This document shows positions 36,865 through 45,666 of a DNA stretch of 64,000 nt, in pieces. Under the pieces are notes generated by a model. The model was not told the DNA's origin. It searched no databases and saw nothing but the letters and a program-made list of their open reading frames with translations. The DNA is taken from the NCBI RefSeq assembly GCF_019429625.1, contig NZ_JAHXRW010000007.1, forward strand, positions 143,586 through 207,585. Reading direction: 5' to 3'. Position numbers and translations under genes: made by a program. Origin of the DNA: Celeribacter sp. PS-C1. Its GTDB lineage: Bacteria; Pseudomonadota; Alphaproteobacteria; Rhodobacterales; Rhodobacteraceae. Each line of letters begins with the position of its first letter. Position 1 is the stretch's first letter.

Positions 36865-39785
36865 TCAGCGGCCTCGATCCGGCGCGATTGCTCGGCCTGC
36901 GCGTTGTAGCGTTCCTGCCATTCCGACGGGCCGTTCGACGGCGACACCTGCACCGCCGTCACCTTATATTCCGGGCAATTCGTCGCCCAGTCGGAGTAAT
37001 CCGTGGTGATGACATTGGCCTGCGTGTCCGGGTGGTGGAAGGTGGTGTAGACCACGCCCGGGCTGACCCGATCGGTGATCTTGACGCGCAGAGACGTCTC
37101 GCCAGAGCGCGACGCCAACCGAACCCAATCGCCATCACGAAGACCGCGATTTTCTGCGTCATGCGGGTGAATTTCCAACACGTCCTGATCGTGCCAGACG
37201 GAGTTCTCCGTCCGCCGAGTCTGGGCGCCCACGTTATACTGGCTCAGAATACGCCCCGTGGTCAGCAAAAGCGGGAACCGCGGCCCGGATTTCTCGTCTG
37301 TCGCGATATATTCGGTCACGATGAACCGCCCCTTGCCACGCACGAAGCCGTCGACATGCATGAGCGGCGTGCCGTCCGGATGCTCCTCGTTACAGGGCCA
37401 TTGCACGGAGCCTTTCTCTTCAAGCACCGCGTAATCGACACCCGCAAATGACGGCGTGGTCGCGGCGATCTCCGCCATGATTTCCGCCGCATGGGCGTAG
37501 GCCCAAGGCTTGCCACCGGTCTCTTTAAGAACCGCGTTGGCGAGCAATTGGGTAACTTCCCAATCCTCATAGCCGTTCTTCGGCGCCATCACTTTGCGCA
37601 CGCGGTTGATGCGGCGCTCGGCGTTGGTGAATGTGCCTTCTTTTTCGAGGAAGGACGATCCGGGCAGGAAAACATGGGCGTAATTTGCAGTCTCGTTCAA
37701 GAAGAGATCATGCACGATGACGCATTCCATGGCGGCGAGACCGGCGGCCACATGTTTGGTGTCCGGGTCGGATTGCAGGATGTCTTCGCCCTGACAATAG
37801 AGCCCTTTGAAGGTGCCATCGACAGCGGCATCCAACATGTTTGGAATGCGCAGGCCCGGCTCAGCGTCCAGCTCAACGCCCCAGGTGTCTTCAAAGATTT
37901 TGCGCACTTCCGGCTGTTTCACATGGCGATAGCCCGGCAACTCGTGCGGGAAAGAGCCCATGTCGCAGGAGCCCTGCACGTTGTTCTGCCCGCGCAGCGG
38001 GTTCACACCCACGCCTTCACGGCCGATGTTGCCGGTCATCATCGCGAGGTTGGCGATGGCCATGACCGTGGTCGAGCCTTGCGAATGTTCAGTGACGCCG
38101 AGTCCGTAGTAGATCGCGCCGTTACCACCCTGCGCGTAGGCGCGCGCAGCTTCGCGCAATGCCATTGCCGGCACACCGGTGAGCGCTTCGGTCGCCTCGG
38201 GCGAATGACGCTCATCGGAGATGAAGGCTTTGTAATCTTCCCACGCATCAACGTCACAACGTTCCGCGATAAAGTCCTGATCGAACAAGCCTTCGGTCAC
38301 GATCACATGACCCAGCGCAGAGACCACAGCGACGTTGGTGCCGGGTTTGAGCGGCAGGTGATGCGACTCGCCCATATGCGGGCTTTCCAAGAGATCGATG
38401 CGACGCGGGTCGACCACGATCAGCTTGGCGCCTTCGCGCAGACGTTTGCGCAAGCGCGAGGCAAAGACCGGGTGCCCGTCCGTCGGGTTCGCGCCGATCA
38501 CCACGACAACGTCGGATTTTTCGACAGAGTCGAAATCCTGCGTGCCCGCGGAGGTGCCAAAGGTCTGGCCGAGGCCGTAGCCGGTCGGAGAGTGACACAC
38601 GCGCGCGCAGGTGTCGGTGTTGTTGTTGCCAAACACAGCACGGGTGAGTTTCTGGACGAGGTAGGTTTCCTCGTTTGTGCAACGCGACGAGGTGATCACG
38701 CCAATGCTCTTCTGACCGTATTTCTGCTGAAGGCCGACGAGCTTTTTCGCCGCGAAAGACAGCGCTTCGTTCCAGGACACTTCGCGCCACGGCTGATCGA
38801 CGCTGTCGCGCACCATCGGGCTCAAAATACGATCCTGATGGGTGGCATACCCATAGGCAAAGCGGCCTTTCACACAGGAATGCCCCCGGTTGGCTTTGCC
38901 GTGCTTGTACGGCACCATGCGGACCAGTTGATCGCCCTGCATCTCCGCTTTGAAGCTACAGCCGACACCGCAATAGGCGCAGGTGGTCACGACGGAACGG
39001 TCCGGCGTCCCCATTTCGATCACGGATTTTTCTTGCAGCGTTGCGGTCGGGCAGGCCTGAACACAGGCGCCACAGGACACACAGTCGGAGGCGAGGAAGT
39101 TCTCTGCGCCCACGGCCACGCGGCTGTCAAAGCCACGGCCTTCGATGGTCAGAGCAAATGTCCCCTGCACCTCTTCACAGGCCCGCACACAGCGGTTGCA
39201 AACGATGCATTTCGACGGATCGTAGGAGAAATACGGGTTGCTGTCGTCTTTGGGCAGCCATTCGGGATTGGCCTCGCCAGAGGTATTGCGCGCCTCGAAA
39301 TGGTTCGCGAGCGGCGCGTTTTTCGGCGCTTCATAGCGCACATCGCGCAGGCCCACGGCCCCCGCCATATCCTGCAATTCGCAATCGCCGTTGGCCGAAC
39401 AGGTCAGGCAATCGAGCGGGTGATCGGAGATATAAAGCTCCATCACGCCCTTGCGGATGCGGCGCAGTTTGTCGGTCTGGGTGTGGACCTTCATCCCGGC
39501 ATGCACAGGCGTGGTGCAAGACGCGGGCGTGCCACGACGACCCTCGATCTCGACAGCGCAGAGACGACAGGAGCCAAAGGCCTCGAGGCTGTCGGTGGCG
39601 CAGAGTTTCGGCACTTGGATGCCCAACTCCGACGCCGCGCGCATCACGGAGGTCCCCTCCGGCACGGTGATCTCCATACCGTCGATGGTCAGTGTCACCG
39701 GCTTGCCCGTCTTGGCGGGGGTCCCACGGTCGATGTCGTCCTGAATGCCGGTCCCGTTTTCCCAGGGAATAATGAAATCTTTCAT
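36861..39785 (-). CDS. fdsA: NAD-dependent formate dehydrogenase alpha (molybdenum) subunit
   Basis: A 974-residue catalytic subunit that oxidises formate to CO2. Cofactor sites by position: [2Fe-2S] at Cys62, 73, 76 and 90; His-type [4Fe-4S] at His122, Cys126, 129 and 135; ferredoxin-type clusters at Cys193/196/199/203 and Cys235/238/241/245; and the cluster next to the molybdenum cofactor at Cys269/272/276/304. The molybdenum ligand and neighbour are Cys397-His398 in VCHSPTGYGLGQ. This matches the FdsABG type of Rhodobacter and Cupriavidus. The ATG at 39785 overlaps the fdsB stop by four bases. Confidence 0.97.
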   Translation of the reverse strand: MKDFIIPWENGTGIQDDIDRGTPAKTGKPVTLTIDGMEITVPEGTSVMRAASELGIQVPKLCATDSLEAFGSCRLCAVEIEGRRGTPASCTTPVHAGMKVHTQTDKLRRIRKGVMELYISDHPLDCLTCSANGDCELQDMAGAVGLRDVRYEAPKNAPLANHFEARNTSGEANPEWLPKDDSNPYFSYDPSKCIVCNRCVRACEEVQGTFALTIEGRGFDSRVAVGAENFLASDCVSCGACVQACPTATLQEKSVIEMGTPDRSVVTTCAYCGVGCSFKAEMQGDQLVRMVPYKHGKANRGHSCVKGRFAYGYATHQDRILSPMVRDSVDQPWREVSWNEALSFAAKKLVGLQQKYGQKSIGVITSSRCTNEETYLVQKLTRAVFGNNNTDTCARVCHSPTGYGLGQTFGTSAGTQDFDSVEKSDVVVVIGANPTDGHPVFASRLRKRLREGAKLIVVDPRRIDLLESPHMGESHHLPLKPGTNVAVVSALGHVIVTEGLFDQDFIAERCDVDAWEDYKAFISDERHSPEATEALTGVPAMALREAARAYAQGGNGAIYYGLGVTEHSQGSTTVMAIANLAMMTGNIGREGVGVNPLRGQNNVQGSCDMGSFPHELPGYRHVKQPEVRKIFEDTWGVELDAEPGLRIPNMLDAAVDGTFKGLYCQGEDILQSDPDTKHVAAGLAAMECVIVHDLFLNETANYAHVFLPGSSFLEKEGTFTNAERRINRVRKVMAPKNGYEDWEVTQLLANAVLKETGGKPWAYAHAAEIMAEIAATTPSFAGVDYAVLEEKGSVQWPCNEEHPDGTPLMHVDGFVRGKGRFIVTEYIATDEKSGPRFPLLLTTGRILSQYNVGAQTRRTENSVWHDQDVLEIHPHDAENRGLRDGDWVRLASRSGETSLRVKITDRVSPGVVYTTFHHPDTQANVITTDYSDWATNCPEYKVTAVQVSPSNGPSEWQERYNAQAEQSRRIEAAE

Positions 39786-41299
39786 TCTGCGGCCTCCTTC
39801 TGCGGGGCGAATTCTTCGGGGAAATGACGGAGTGCCGAGAGCACCGGATAGGGCGTAAAGCCGCCCAGCGCACAGAGCGAGCCGTCGGTCATGACTTCGC
39901 ACAGGTCTTCGAGCAAGGGGATCGCGCTCGCATCGCCCTCTTTGATGCGGTCAAGCGTTTCGACGCCCCGCACGGCACCGATGCGGCAGGGCGTGCATTT
40001 GCCACAGCTCTCCACCGCGCAGAATTCCATCGCAAACCGCGCCATGGCGAGCATATCCGCCGTGTCGTCGAACACCACGATGCCGGCATGGCCAATCAGC
40101 GCCTTCTGGCCATCGAACTCTTCGTAGCCGAAGGGCGTGTCGAATTGATCGGTGTGCAGATAGGCCCCCAAAGGCCCTCCAACCTGCACAGCCTTGACCG
40201 GACGCCCGGAGGCGGTGCCGCCCGCGACCTCGTTGACCAGCGTGCCAAGCGGCATGCCGAATGCGGTCTCGAACAGCCCGCCGAATTTCACATTGCCCGC
40301 GATCTGGATCGGCATGGTGCCTTTCGAACGCCCGAGGCCGAAATTGGCGTAATGCTCCGCCCCCTTGGCGAAAATCACCGGTACGGTCGCCAGAGAGATC
40401 ACGTTGTTCACCACGGTCGGACGACCCAAGAAGCCCTCAAGCGCCGGAAGCGGCGGCTTGGCGCGGACCACACCGCGTTTGCCTTCGAGAGAGTTGAGCA
40501 AGGACGTTTCCTCACCGCAGACATAGGCGCCCGCGCCGACGCGGACCTCCATGTCAAAGGCGCGGCCACAGCCCAGCACATTGGTGCCCAGAACACCGGC
40601 GGCCCGCGCAATTTCAATCGCCCGACGCATCACCGCGACCGCATCCGGGTATTCGGAGCGGGTATAAACGTAGCCTTTGGTGGCGCCACAGCCGAGACCC
40701 GCGATGGCCATACCTTCGATCAAGGTGAAAGGGTCGCCCTCCATGATCATCCGGTCGGCAAAGGTGCCACTGTCGCCCTCGTCGGCGTTGCAGACGATGT
40801 ACTTTTGCGGCGCATGGGCAAGGCGAACGGTGTCCCATTTGATGCCGGTCGGGAAGCCCGCACCGCCACGACCACGCAGGCCGGAGGTTTTCACCTCGTC
40901 GATGATCGCGTCCTGCGACATGCCAATCGCGCGTTTGAGGCCTTCGAGACCACCATGGGCCTCGTAATCGGCCAAAGACAGTGGGTCGATCACACCACAG
41001 CGCTCAAAGGTCAGGCGGGTCTGACGGGCGAAGAAGGGAATGTCCTCGACTTTGCCCAGAGTGTCGATCTGACCGTCGAGCAGAGCCGCGACATCGTCCT
41101 CGGCAATCGGACCATAGGCCAGACGTTCACCGTCTTTTTCGATCTCAACGAGCGGTTCCAGCCAGATCATGCCACGGGTGCCGTTGCGCACTATCTCCGC
41201 TTCGATCCCGCGCGCGGCGATCTCTTGCGTCAGTTTTGCGGCCACGTCATCGGCGCCGAGCGCCTTGGCGGCGCTGTCCATGGGGACGTAAATCTTCAT
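39782..41299 (-). CDS. fdsB: NAD-dependent formate dehydrogenase beta subunit
   Basis: A 505-residue homologue of the NuoF/HoxF NADH-binding subunit. It binds FMN and NAD (GLRGRGGAGFPTGIKWD, VCNADEGDSGTFADR, GAGAYVCGEETSLLNSLEG) and carries a [4Fe-4S] cluster in its C-terminal part (ESCGKCTPCRIGA plus a later cysteine in EDLCEV). The N-terminal ~120 residues are a thioredoxin-like remnant. It passes electrons from the alpha subunit to NAD+. Overlaps of four bases link it to fdsG and fdsA. Confidence 0.96.
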   Translation of the reverse strand: MKIYVPMDSAAKALGADDVAAKLTQEIAARGIEAEIVRNGTRGMIWLEPLVEIEKDGERLAYGPIAEDDVAALLDGQIDTLGKVEDIPFFARQTRLTFERCGVIDPLSLADYEAHGGLEGLKRAIGMSQDAIIDEVKTSGLRGRGGAGFPTGIKWDTVRLAHAPQKYIVCNADEGDSGTFADRMIMEGDPFTLIEGMAIAGLGCGATKGYVYTRSEYPDAVAVMRRAIEIARAAGVLGTNVLGCGRAFDMEVRVGAGAYVCGEETSLLNSLEGKRGVVRAKPPLPALEGFLGRPTVVNNVISLATVPVIFAKGAEHYANFGLGRSKGTMPIQIAGNVKFGGLFETAFGMPLGTLVNEVAGGTASGRPVKAVQVGGPLGAYLHTDQFDTPFGYEEFDGQKALIGHAGIVVFDDTADMLAMARFAMEFCAVESCGKCTPCRIGAVRGVETLDRIKEGDASAIPLLEDLCEVMTDGSLCALGGFTPYPVLSALRHFPEEFAPQKEAAE

Positions 41300-41772
41300 G
41301 CCGAGACCTCCGACAGAGCTTTTTCAACGCGGGCTTCATCGGCGCGCGCGATCAGTTTGTCGTCCAGCATCGCCGCGGGTGCGCAGGCGCAGAGACCCAA
41401 ACAATAGACCGGCTCCACCGTCACTTTGCCGTCCGGCGTCGTACCGTGCCAGTCCAGACCGAGTTTCTCCAAAAGACGTTCCGCCAGAGCCGTGCCGCCC
41501 ATGGACTGACATGCCTCCGCCCGGCAGATTTTCAGCACATGCTTGCCAGCGGGTTCTTCGCGAAAATCGTGATAGAAGGAAATCACGCCCTTCAACTCAG
41601 CCCGCGTGATCGTCAGTGCTTTACATAGGGGCCCATGCGCCGCCTCGGGAATCACCCCAAAGCTCTCCTGCAACGCGTGCAACATAGGCAAAAGCGGACC
41701 TTCGAGATGGGCGTGAGCGGAGATGATCTCCGCAATCGTCCCGTCATCTTGCGGGGAGCTGGCTGGCGTCAT
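41296..41772 (-). CDS. fdsG: NAD-dependent formate dehydrogenase gamma subunit
   Basis: A 158-residue NuoE-like protein with a thioredoxin-like [2Fe-2S] site formed by Cys83, Cys88, Cys124 and Cys128 (CRAEACQSMGG and YCLGLCAC). First gene of fdsGBACD, 99 bases below the LysR regulator gene on the same strand. Confidence 0.95.
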   Translation of the reverse strand: MTPASSPQDDGTIAEIISAHAHLEGPLLPMLHALQESFGVIPEAAHGPLCKALTITRAELKGVISFYHDFREEPAGKHVLKICRAEACQSMGGTALAERLLEKLGLDWHGTTPDGKVTVEPVYCLGLCACAPAAMLDDKLIARADEARVEKALSEVSA

Positions 41773-41839
41773 GGCTGACCTCTTCGGATACGACCGTATA
41801 CATTTCTTTCATGAGAGCACGGGATGCATCACGAAATCA

Positions 41840-41877
41840 ATATCGATAAACCGTCAAACGATAGCCAAAAACTATCG
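41840..41877. promoter_or_regulatory. candidate LysR operator between lysR and fdsG
   Basis: The palindrome TATCGATA (about 41841-41848) is followed by a perfect inverted repeat CGATAG (41859-41864) / CTATCG (41872-41877) with a seven-base AC-rich spacer. The second arm overlaps the last codons of the LysR gene. The position is about 70-105 bases upstream of the fdsG ATG, suitable for LysR activation of fds. Binding is inferred; the dyad could instead be a 3'-end hairpin of the lysR mRNA. Confidence 0.5.
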
Positions 41878-42762
41878 CAAAATATCCGACACGCGCCCCG
41901 CCTCGGCCAGCAAAGCGGCCAGAACCGGCGTATTGGGATCACGGTGTGGCGCAATCAGGCCGACACGGTGCCCCACTTCGCCACCAGAGAGCGGAATAAG
42001 GTCCAGCGGCTTGCCCTCCGCGAGAAACCGCGCGATGCCTTCGGGCAGAACCGTGACCCAGCCACCGCTCTGCACATGCGCGATCAACACCACGGTGGAA
42101 TTCGATTCGACGCCCACCTGCGGCACCACGCCCGAGGCGCCCAAGTTGCGATCAATGATCCGCCGGTTTTGCATCTCCGGCGACAACAAACACATGGGCA
42201 CCCCGTCGAGATCGCTCCAATCCACAGACTTGCGCCCCGCAAAAACGCCGCCCTCGGCACTCACCACCATGTAGCGCTCTTCATAGAGAGGCACGGCGCT
42301 GACCCGACCCAAAGGTTCGTTGTCGAGATAGGTGAGGCCCGCATCGGCATCGAGATCGTCCAGCATGGTAAGGATCTGCGACGAAGGGCGCGACAGGATG
42401 GTAAGTTTCACATTGGGATGCGCCGCGCTAAACACGGTTGAAATCCGCGCCGCCCAAGTCAACGCCGTCGGGATCGCGGCAAGGCGCAACTGACCAGACA
42501 ACCCGTGCCGTGTCGCCCGCATTTCATCACGAAGCTGGCGGCTGTCGGCGACGATTTTTCGCGCCCAAACCAGCGCGCGCTGCCCCTCCGGCGTCAATCC
42601 GCCGAAGCGCGAGCCGCGAAAGATGAGCTGCACCCCCAATTGATCCTCAAGCTGCTTGATCCCCGCCGACAGGCTGGGCTGGGTGATGCCGAGGGCCTGT
42701 GCGGCACGGCCGAAATGGCCCTCTTTGGCGACAGCAATGAACATTTCAAGCTTGTTAAGCAT
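41872..42762 (-). CDS. LysR-family regulator, probably of the fds operon
   Basis: A 296-residue LysR regulator. The HTH is at about residues 1-60 ([45 protein letters not shown]), followed by the effector domain ([28 protein letters not shown]). A LysR gene also precedes fdsGBACD in Cupriavidus (fdsR), which supports a role in formate-dependent control. I chose ATG 42762 because LysR proteins usually begin close to the first helix; an ATG at 42801 adds 13 residues, and neither has a strong ribosome binding site. Confidence 0.88.
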   Translation of the reverse strand: MLNKLEMFIAVAKEGHFGRAAQALGITQPSLSAGIKQLEDQLGVQLIFRGSRFGGLTPEGQRALVWARKIVADSRQLRDEMRATRHGLSGQLRLAAIPTALTWAARISTVFSAAHPNVKLTILSRPSSQILTMLDDLDADAGLTYLDNEPLGRVSAVPLYEERYMVVSAEGGVFAGRKSVDWSDLDGVPMCLLSPEMQNRRIIDRNLGASGVVPQVGVESNSTVVLIAHVQSGGWVTVLPEGIARFLAEGKPLDLIPLSGGEVGHRVGLIAPHRDPNTPVLAALLAEAGRVSDILR

Positions 42763-42888
42763 GGCGCAAACCTGATCGTGAGAACGTATTTCGATAGACA
42801 TATCATATCGACTGTGGAGAGGTCATCTCTCCTCTTGGCGCTCCTGCTCGGGCGAGCTAAGACTGACCTCCCGACAGGAGGACAGAAT

Positions 42889-45249
42889 TTGAGCACCCCC
42901 ACAGATCCGCAAACAGCCGCCCGCATTTCGCGCACCATCGCCACCGACATCGCCGCTTCGACGGCGCAGGTCTCCGCCGCCATCGGGCTTTTGGACGAGG
43001 GCGCGACCGTGCCCTTCATCGCGCGCTACCGCAAAGAGGTGACGGGCGGTTTGGACGACACGCAGTTGCGTTTGCTCAACGACCGTCTGTCCTATTTGCG
43101 CGAATTGGAAGCGCGGCGGGTGACGATCCTCAAATCCATCGAGGATCAGGGCAAGCTGACCGACGATCTGAAACGCGCCATCGCAGGCGCAGAGAGCAAA
43201 TCGACGCTCGAAGACATCTACCTGCCCTACAAGCCCAAACGCCGGACCAAGGCGATGATCGCGCGCGAAAACGGGCTGGAGCCTTTGTTGGAAGCGATCA
43301 AGGCGGACCGTTCCGCCGATCCCGAAAAACTTGCCGAAGGGTTCATCTCTGAGGCCGTGCCGACCGTCAAAGACGCCCTCAACGGGGCGCGCGATATTGC
43401 GACCGAGGAACTGTCGGAAAGCGCCGATCTCTTGGGCAAACTCCGCGATTTCATGCGGCGCGAGGCGCTTGTGACGGCGAAGGTCATTGCGGGCAAAGAA
43501 CAGGAAGGCGCGAAGTTTTCCGACTATTTCGATCATTCCGAGAAATGGGCCGACATCGCCTCGCACCGGGCGCTCGCCATCCTGCGCGCGGCGAAGGAAG
43601 AGATCGTCACCATGGAAATCGCGCCCGAGCCGGAAGAAGGCGCAGCGCGCGCCATCGCCATGGTCGCCTCTTATCTGGGCACCTCGACCGAGCAACCCGG
43701 CGATCTGTGGCTGCGCACCGTTGCGCGTTGGGCCTGGCGGGTGAAATTCGCGATCTCGCTGCACATCGATCTGTTGGGCGAGCTGCGCCAGCGCGCCCAT
43801 GAAGATGCAATCACTGTGTTTTCTAGAAACCTCAAAGACTTGCTTCTGGCCGCCCCTGCGGGCGCAAAAGCCACCCTCGGCCTCGACCCGGGCATCCGAA
43901 CGGGCGTCAAAGCCGCCGTGGTCGATGCCACGGGCAAGCTTTTGGAAACCGCAACGCTCTACCCCTTCCAGCCGAAAATGGATGTGCGCGGGGCGGAAGC
44001 GAAGATCATCGAGTTGGTGACCCGCCACGGCGTTGGCCTCATCGCCATCGGCAACGGCACAGCCAGCCGGGAGACCGAAAAACTGGTAGGCGAGACGCTA
44101 AAACTGCTGCCGCCGGGCGTGAAAGCCCCGACCAAGGTTGTGGTCTCCGAGGCGGGCGCCTCGGTTTATTCCGCCTCGGAACTGGCAGCACAGGAATTCC
44201 CCGATCTTGACGTCTCCTTGCGTGGCGCCGTGTCGATTGCGCGTCGCCTGCAAGACCCTCTCGCGGAGCTGGTGAAGATCACACCTGAGAGCATCGGCGT
44301 CGGCCAGTATCAGCACGACGTCGACCAACGCCGCCTGTCGCAGGCGCTCGAAGCGGTGGTCGAGGATGCGGTGAACGCCGTGGGCGTGGACCTCAACATG
44401 GCCTCCGCGCCTTTGCTCGCGCAGGTCGCCGGTCTCGGGCCGTCTCTGGCGCAGAGCATCGTCACCCACCGCGACATTCATGGCGCATTCCCGTCGCGCA
44501 AGGCGCTTTTGAAGGTGTCGGGTCTTGGCCCGAAAGCCTTTGAGCAATGCGCAGGCTTCCTGCGTATTCGCGAAGGTGACGAGCCGCTCGACGCCTCCTC
44601 TGTGCACCCCGAAGCCTATGATGTGGCCCGCGAAATCGTCAAAGCCTGTGGCCGCGACATGCGCGAGATCATGGGCAATCCGACAGCATTTAAGGGCCTC
44701 AGAGCCGAACAATTCGTCACCGGAGACTTCGGCCTGCCGACCGTGCGCGACATTTTCACAGAGTTGGAAAAACCGGGCCGCGATCCGCGACCCGAGTTCA
44801 AAACCGCGACGTTTACCGACGGGGTCGAGGACATCAAGGATCTGAAACCCGGCATGCGTCTTGAAGGCACGGTCACCAATGTGGCGGCCTTCGGGGCCTT
44901 TGTGGACATCGGCGTGCATCAGGACGGTTTGGTGCATGTCAGCCAGTTGGCCGACCGCTTTGTGAAAGACCCGCATGAGGTGGTGAAGGCGGGGGATATT
45001 GTGTCGGTGCGCGTCACCGAAGTGGACATTCCGCGCAAACGCATCGGGCTTTCGATGCGCAAGGACGGTGGCGCGACACAGGACCGGGGAAAACAAGACC
45101 GCAGCACGCAACAGCCGCGCGGCAACACGGGGGGCAAAGGTGGATACGGCGGCAAACCCCGTGGCGGCAACGCGTCCAAACCCCGCACCACCGAGAGCCA
45201 AGGGGCCTTTGGTGCGGCACTTTTGGATGCGATGAAAAAGAAAACGTGA
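42889..45249 (+). CDS. tex: Tex-family RNA-binding protein / transcription accessory protein
   Basis: A 786-residue cytoplasmic nucleic-acid-binding protein. Domain order: N-terminal helical region, YqgF-like RNase H fold ([20 protein letters not shown], around residue 330), helix-hairpin-helix repeats ([40 protein letters not shown]) and a C-terminal S1 domain ([34 protein letters not shown]). A disordered Gly/Lys/Arg-rich tail follows. I chose TTG 42889 because a perfect AGGAGG lies seven bases upstream; the frame stays open further upstream without Tex character. Confidence 0.94.
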   Translation: MSTPTDPQTAARISRTIATDIAASTAQVSAAIGLLDEGATVPFIARYRKEVTGGLDDTQLRLLNDRLSYLRELEARRVTILKSIEDQGKLTDDLKRAIAGAESKSTLEDIYLPYKPKRRTKAMIARENGLEPLLEAIKADRSADPEKLAEGFISEAVPTVKDALNGARDIATEELSESADLLGKLRDFMRREALVTAKVIAGKEQEGAKFSDYFDHSEKWADIASHRALAILRAAKEEIVTMEIAPEPEEGAARAIAMVASYLGTSTEQPGDLWLRTVARWAWRVKFAISLHIDLLGELRQRAHEDAITVFSRNLKDLLLAAPAGAKATLGLDPGIRTGVKAAVVDATGKLLETATLYPFQPKMDVRGAEAKIIELVTRHGVGLIAIGNGTASRETEKLVGETLKLLPPGVKAPTKVVVSEAGASVYSASELAAQEFPDLDVSLRGAVSIARRLQDPLAELVKITPESIGVGQYQHDVDQRRLSQALEAVVEDAVNAVGVDLNMASAPLLAQVAGLGPSLAQSIVTHRDIHGAFPSRKALLKVSGLGPKAFEQCAGFLRIREGDEPLDASSVHPEAYDVAREIVKACGRDMREIMGNPTAFKGLRAEQFVTGDFGLPTVRDIFTELEKPGRDPRPEFKTATFTDGVEDIKDLKPGMRLEGTVTNVAAFGAFVDIGVHQDGLVHVSQLADRFVKDPHEVVKAGDIVSVRVTEVDIPRKRIGLSMRKDGGATQDRGKQDRSTQQPRGNTGGKGGYGGKPRGGNASKPRTTESQGAFGAALLDAMKKKT

Positions 45250-45290
45250 CGCGCAGTCGCGCTTTGGCGACATGATAAGACCAAAGGCTT

Positions 45291-45330
45291 GGCCGGAGAA
45301 TCTTGACTTCTCCGGCCATTTCGCTTTTCT
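45291..45330 (+). terminator. terminator of tex
   Basis: Perfect ten-base stem GGCCGGAGAA / TTCTCCGGCC with a seven-base loop, followed by a T-rich stretch (ATTTCGCTTTTCT). It lies 42 bases after the tex stop and just before the riboswitch. Confidence 0.8.
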
Positions 45331-45332
45331 GC

Positions 45333-45545
45333 ACCCGTTCAAGTTCCGGCGGAGACGTTGGATGAAAAGGGAACACGGGATGATCTCCGGGCGCTGACGC
45401 GTCCACCGCATCAAAGCCGTGGCTGCCCCCGCAACTGTGAACGGTGAGCGACGCCGAAACACCACTGGGATCATCCCGGGAAGGTCGGCGCCCGCTGCGA
45501 TCCGTGAGCCAGGAGACCTGCTTGGATGATCACCCTTTCCCGGAC
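45333..45545 (+). promoter_or_regulatory. cobalamin riboswitch
   Basis: The conserved AdoCbl-riboswitch segments occur in order: AAAAGGGAACACGGGATG (45365-45381 region), GCTGCCCCCGCAACTGTGA (about 45422-45440), ACACCACTGGG (about 45459-45469), and the B12 box GAGCCAGGAGACCTGC (45506-45521). It lies in the 417-base leader of the TonB receptor gene. Binding of adenosylcobalamin should lower expression of the downstream uptake operon. Confidence 0.95.
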
Positions 45546-45550
45546 GCGGG

Positions 45551-45660
45551 GTGCGTCACGGAAGCGGCTATCCGCAGCGGTGACGCACTCACTGTCTGCG
45601 GAGATTTCCTCCACAGGCCCAAACGGATCTCGGGAAGCCTTGGCTTCTTTTTCAGGAGGA
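45551..45660 (+). promoter_or_regulatory. riboswitch expression platform (hairpin, anti-Shine-Dalgarno, T-tract)
   Basis: A long stem GTGCGTCAC (45551-45559) / GTGACGCAC (45580-45588) encloses an inner GCGG/CCGC stem. Downstream, TCCTCC (45607-45612) is complementary to the ribosome binding site GGAGGA (45655-45660) of the receptor gene. A small GAAGC/GCTTC hairpin followed by TTTTT lies at 45634-45652. The layout allows translational occlusion and possibly weak termination. Pairings were read by eye, not folded. Confidence 0.6.
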
Positions 45661-45666
45661 TACTCC

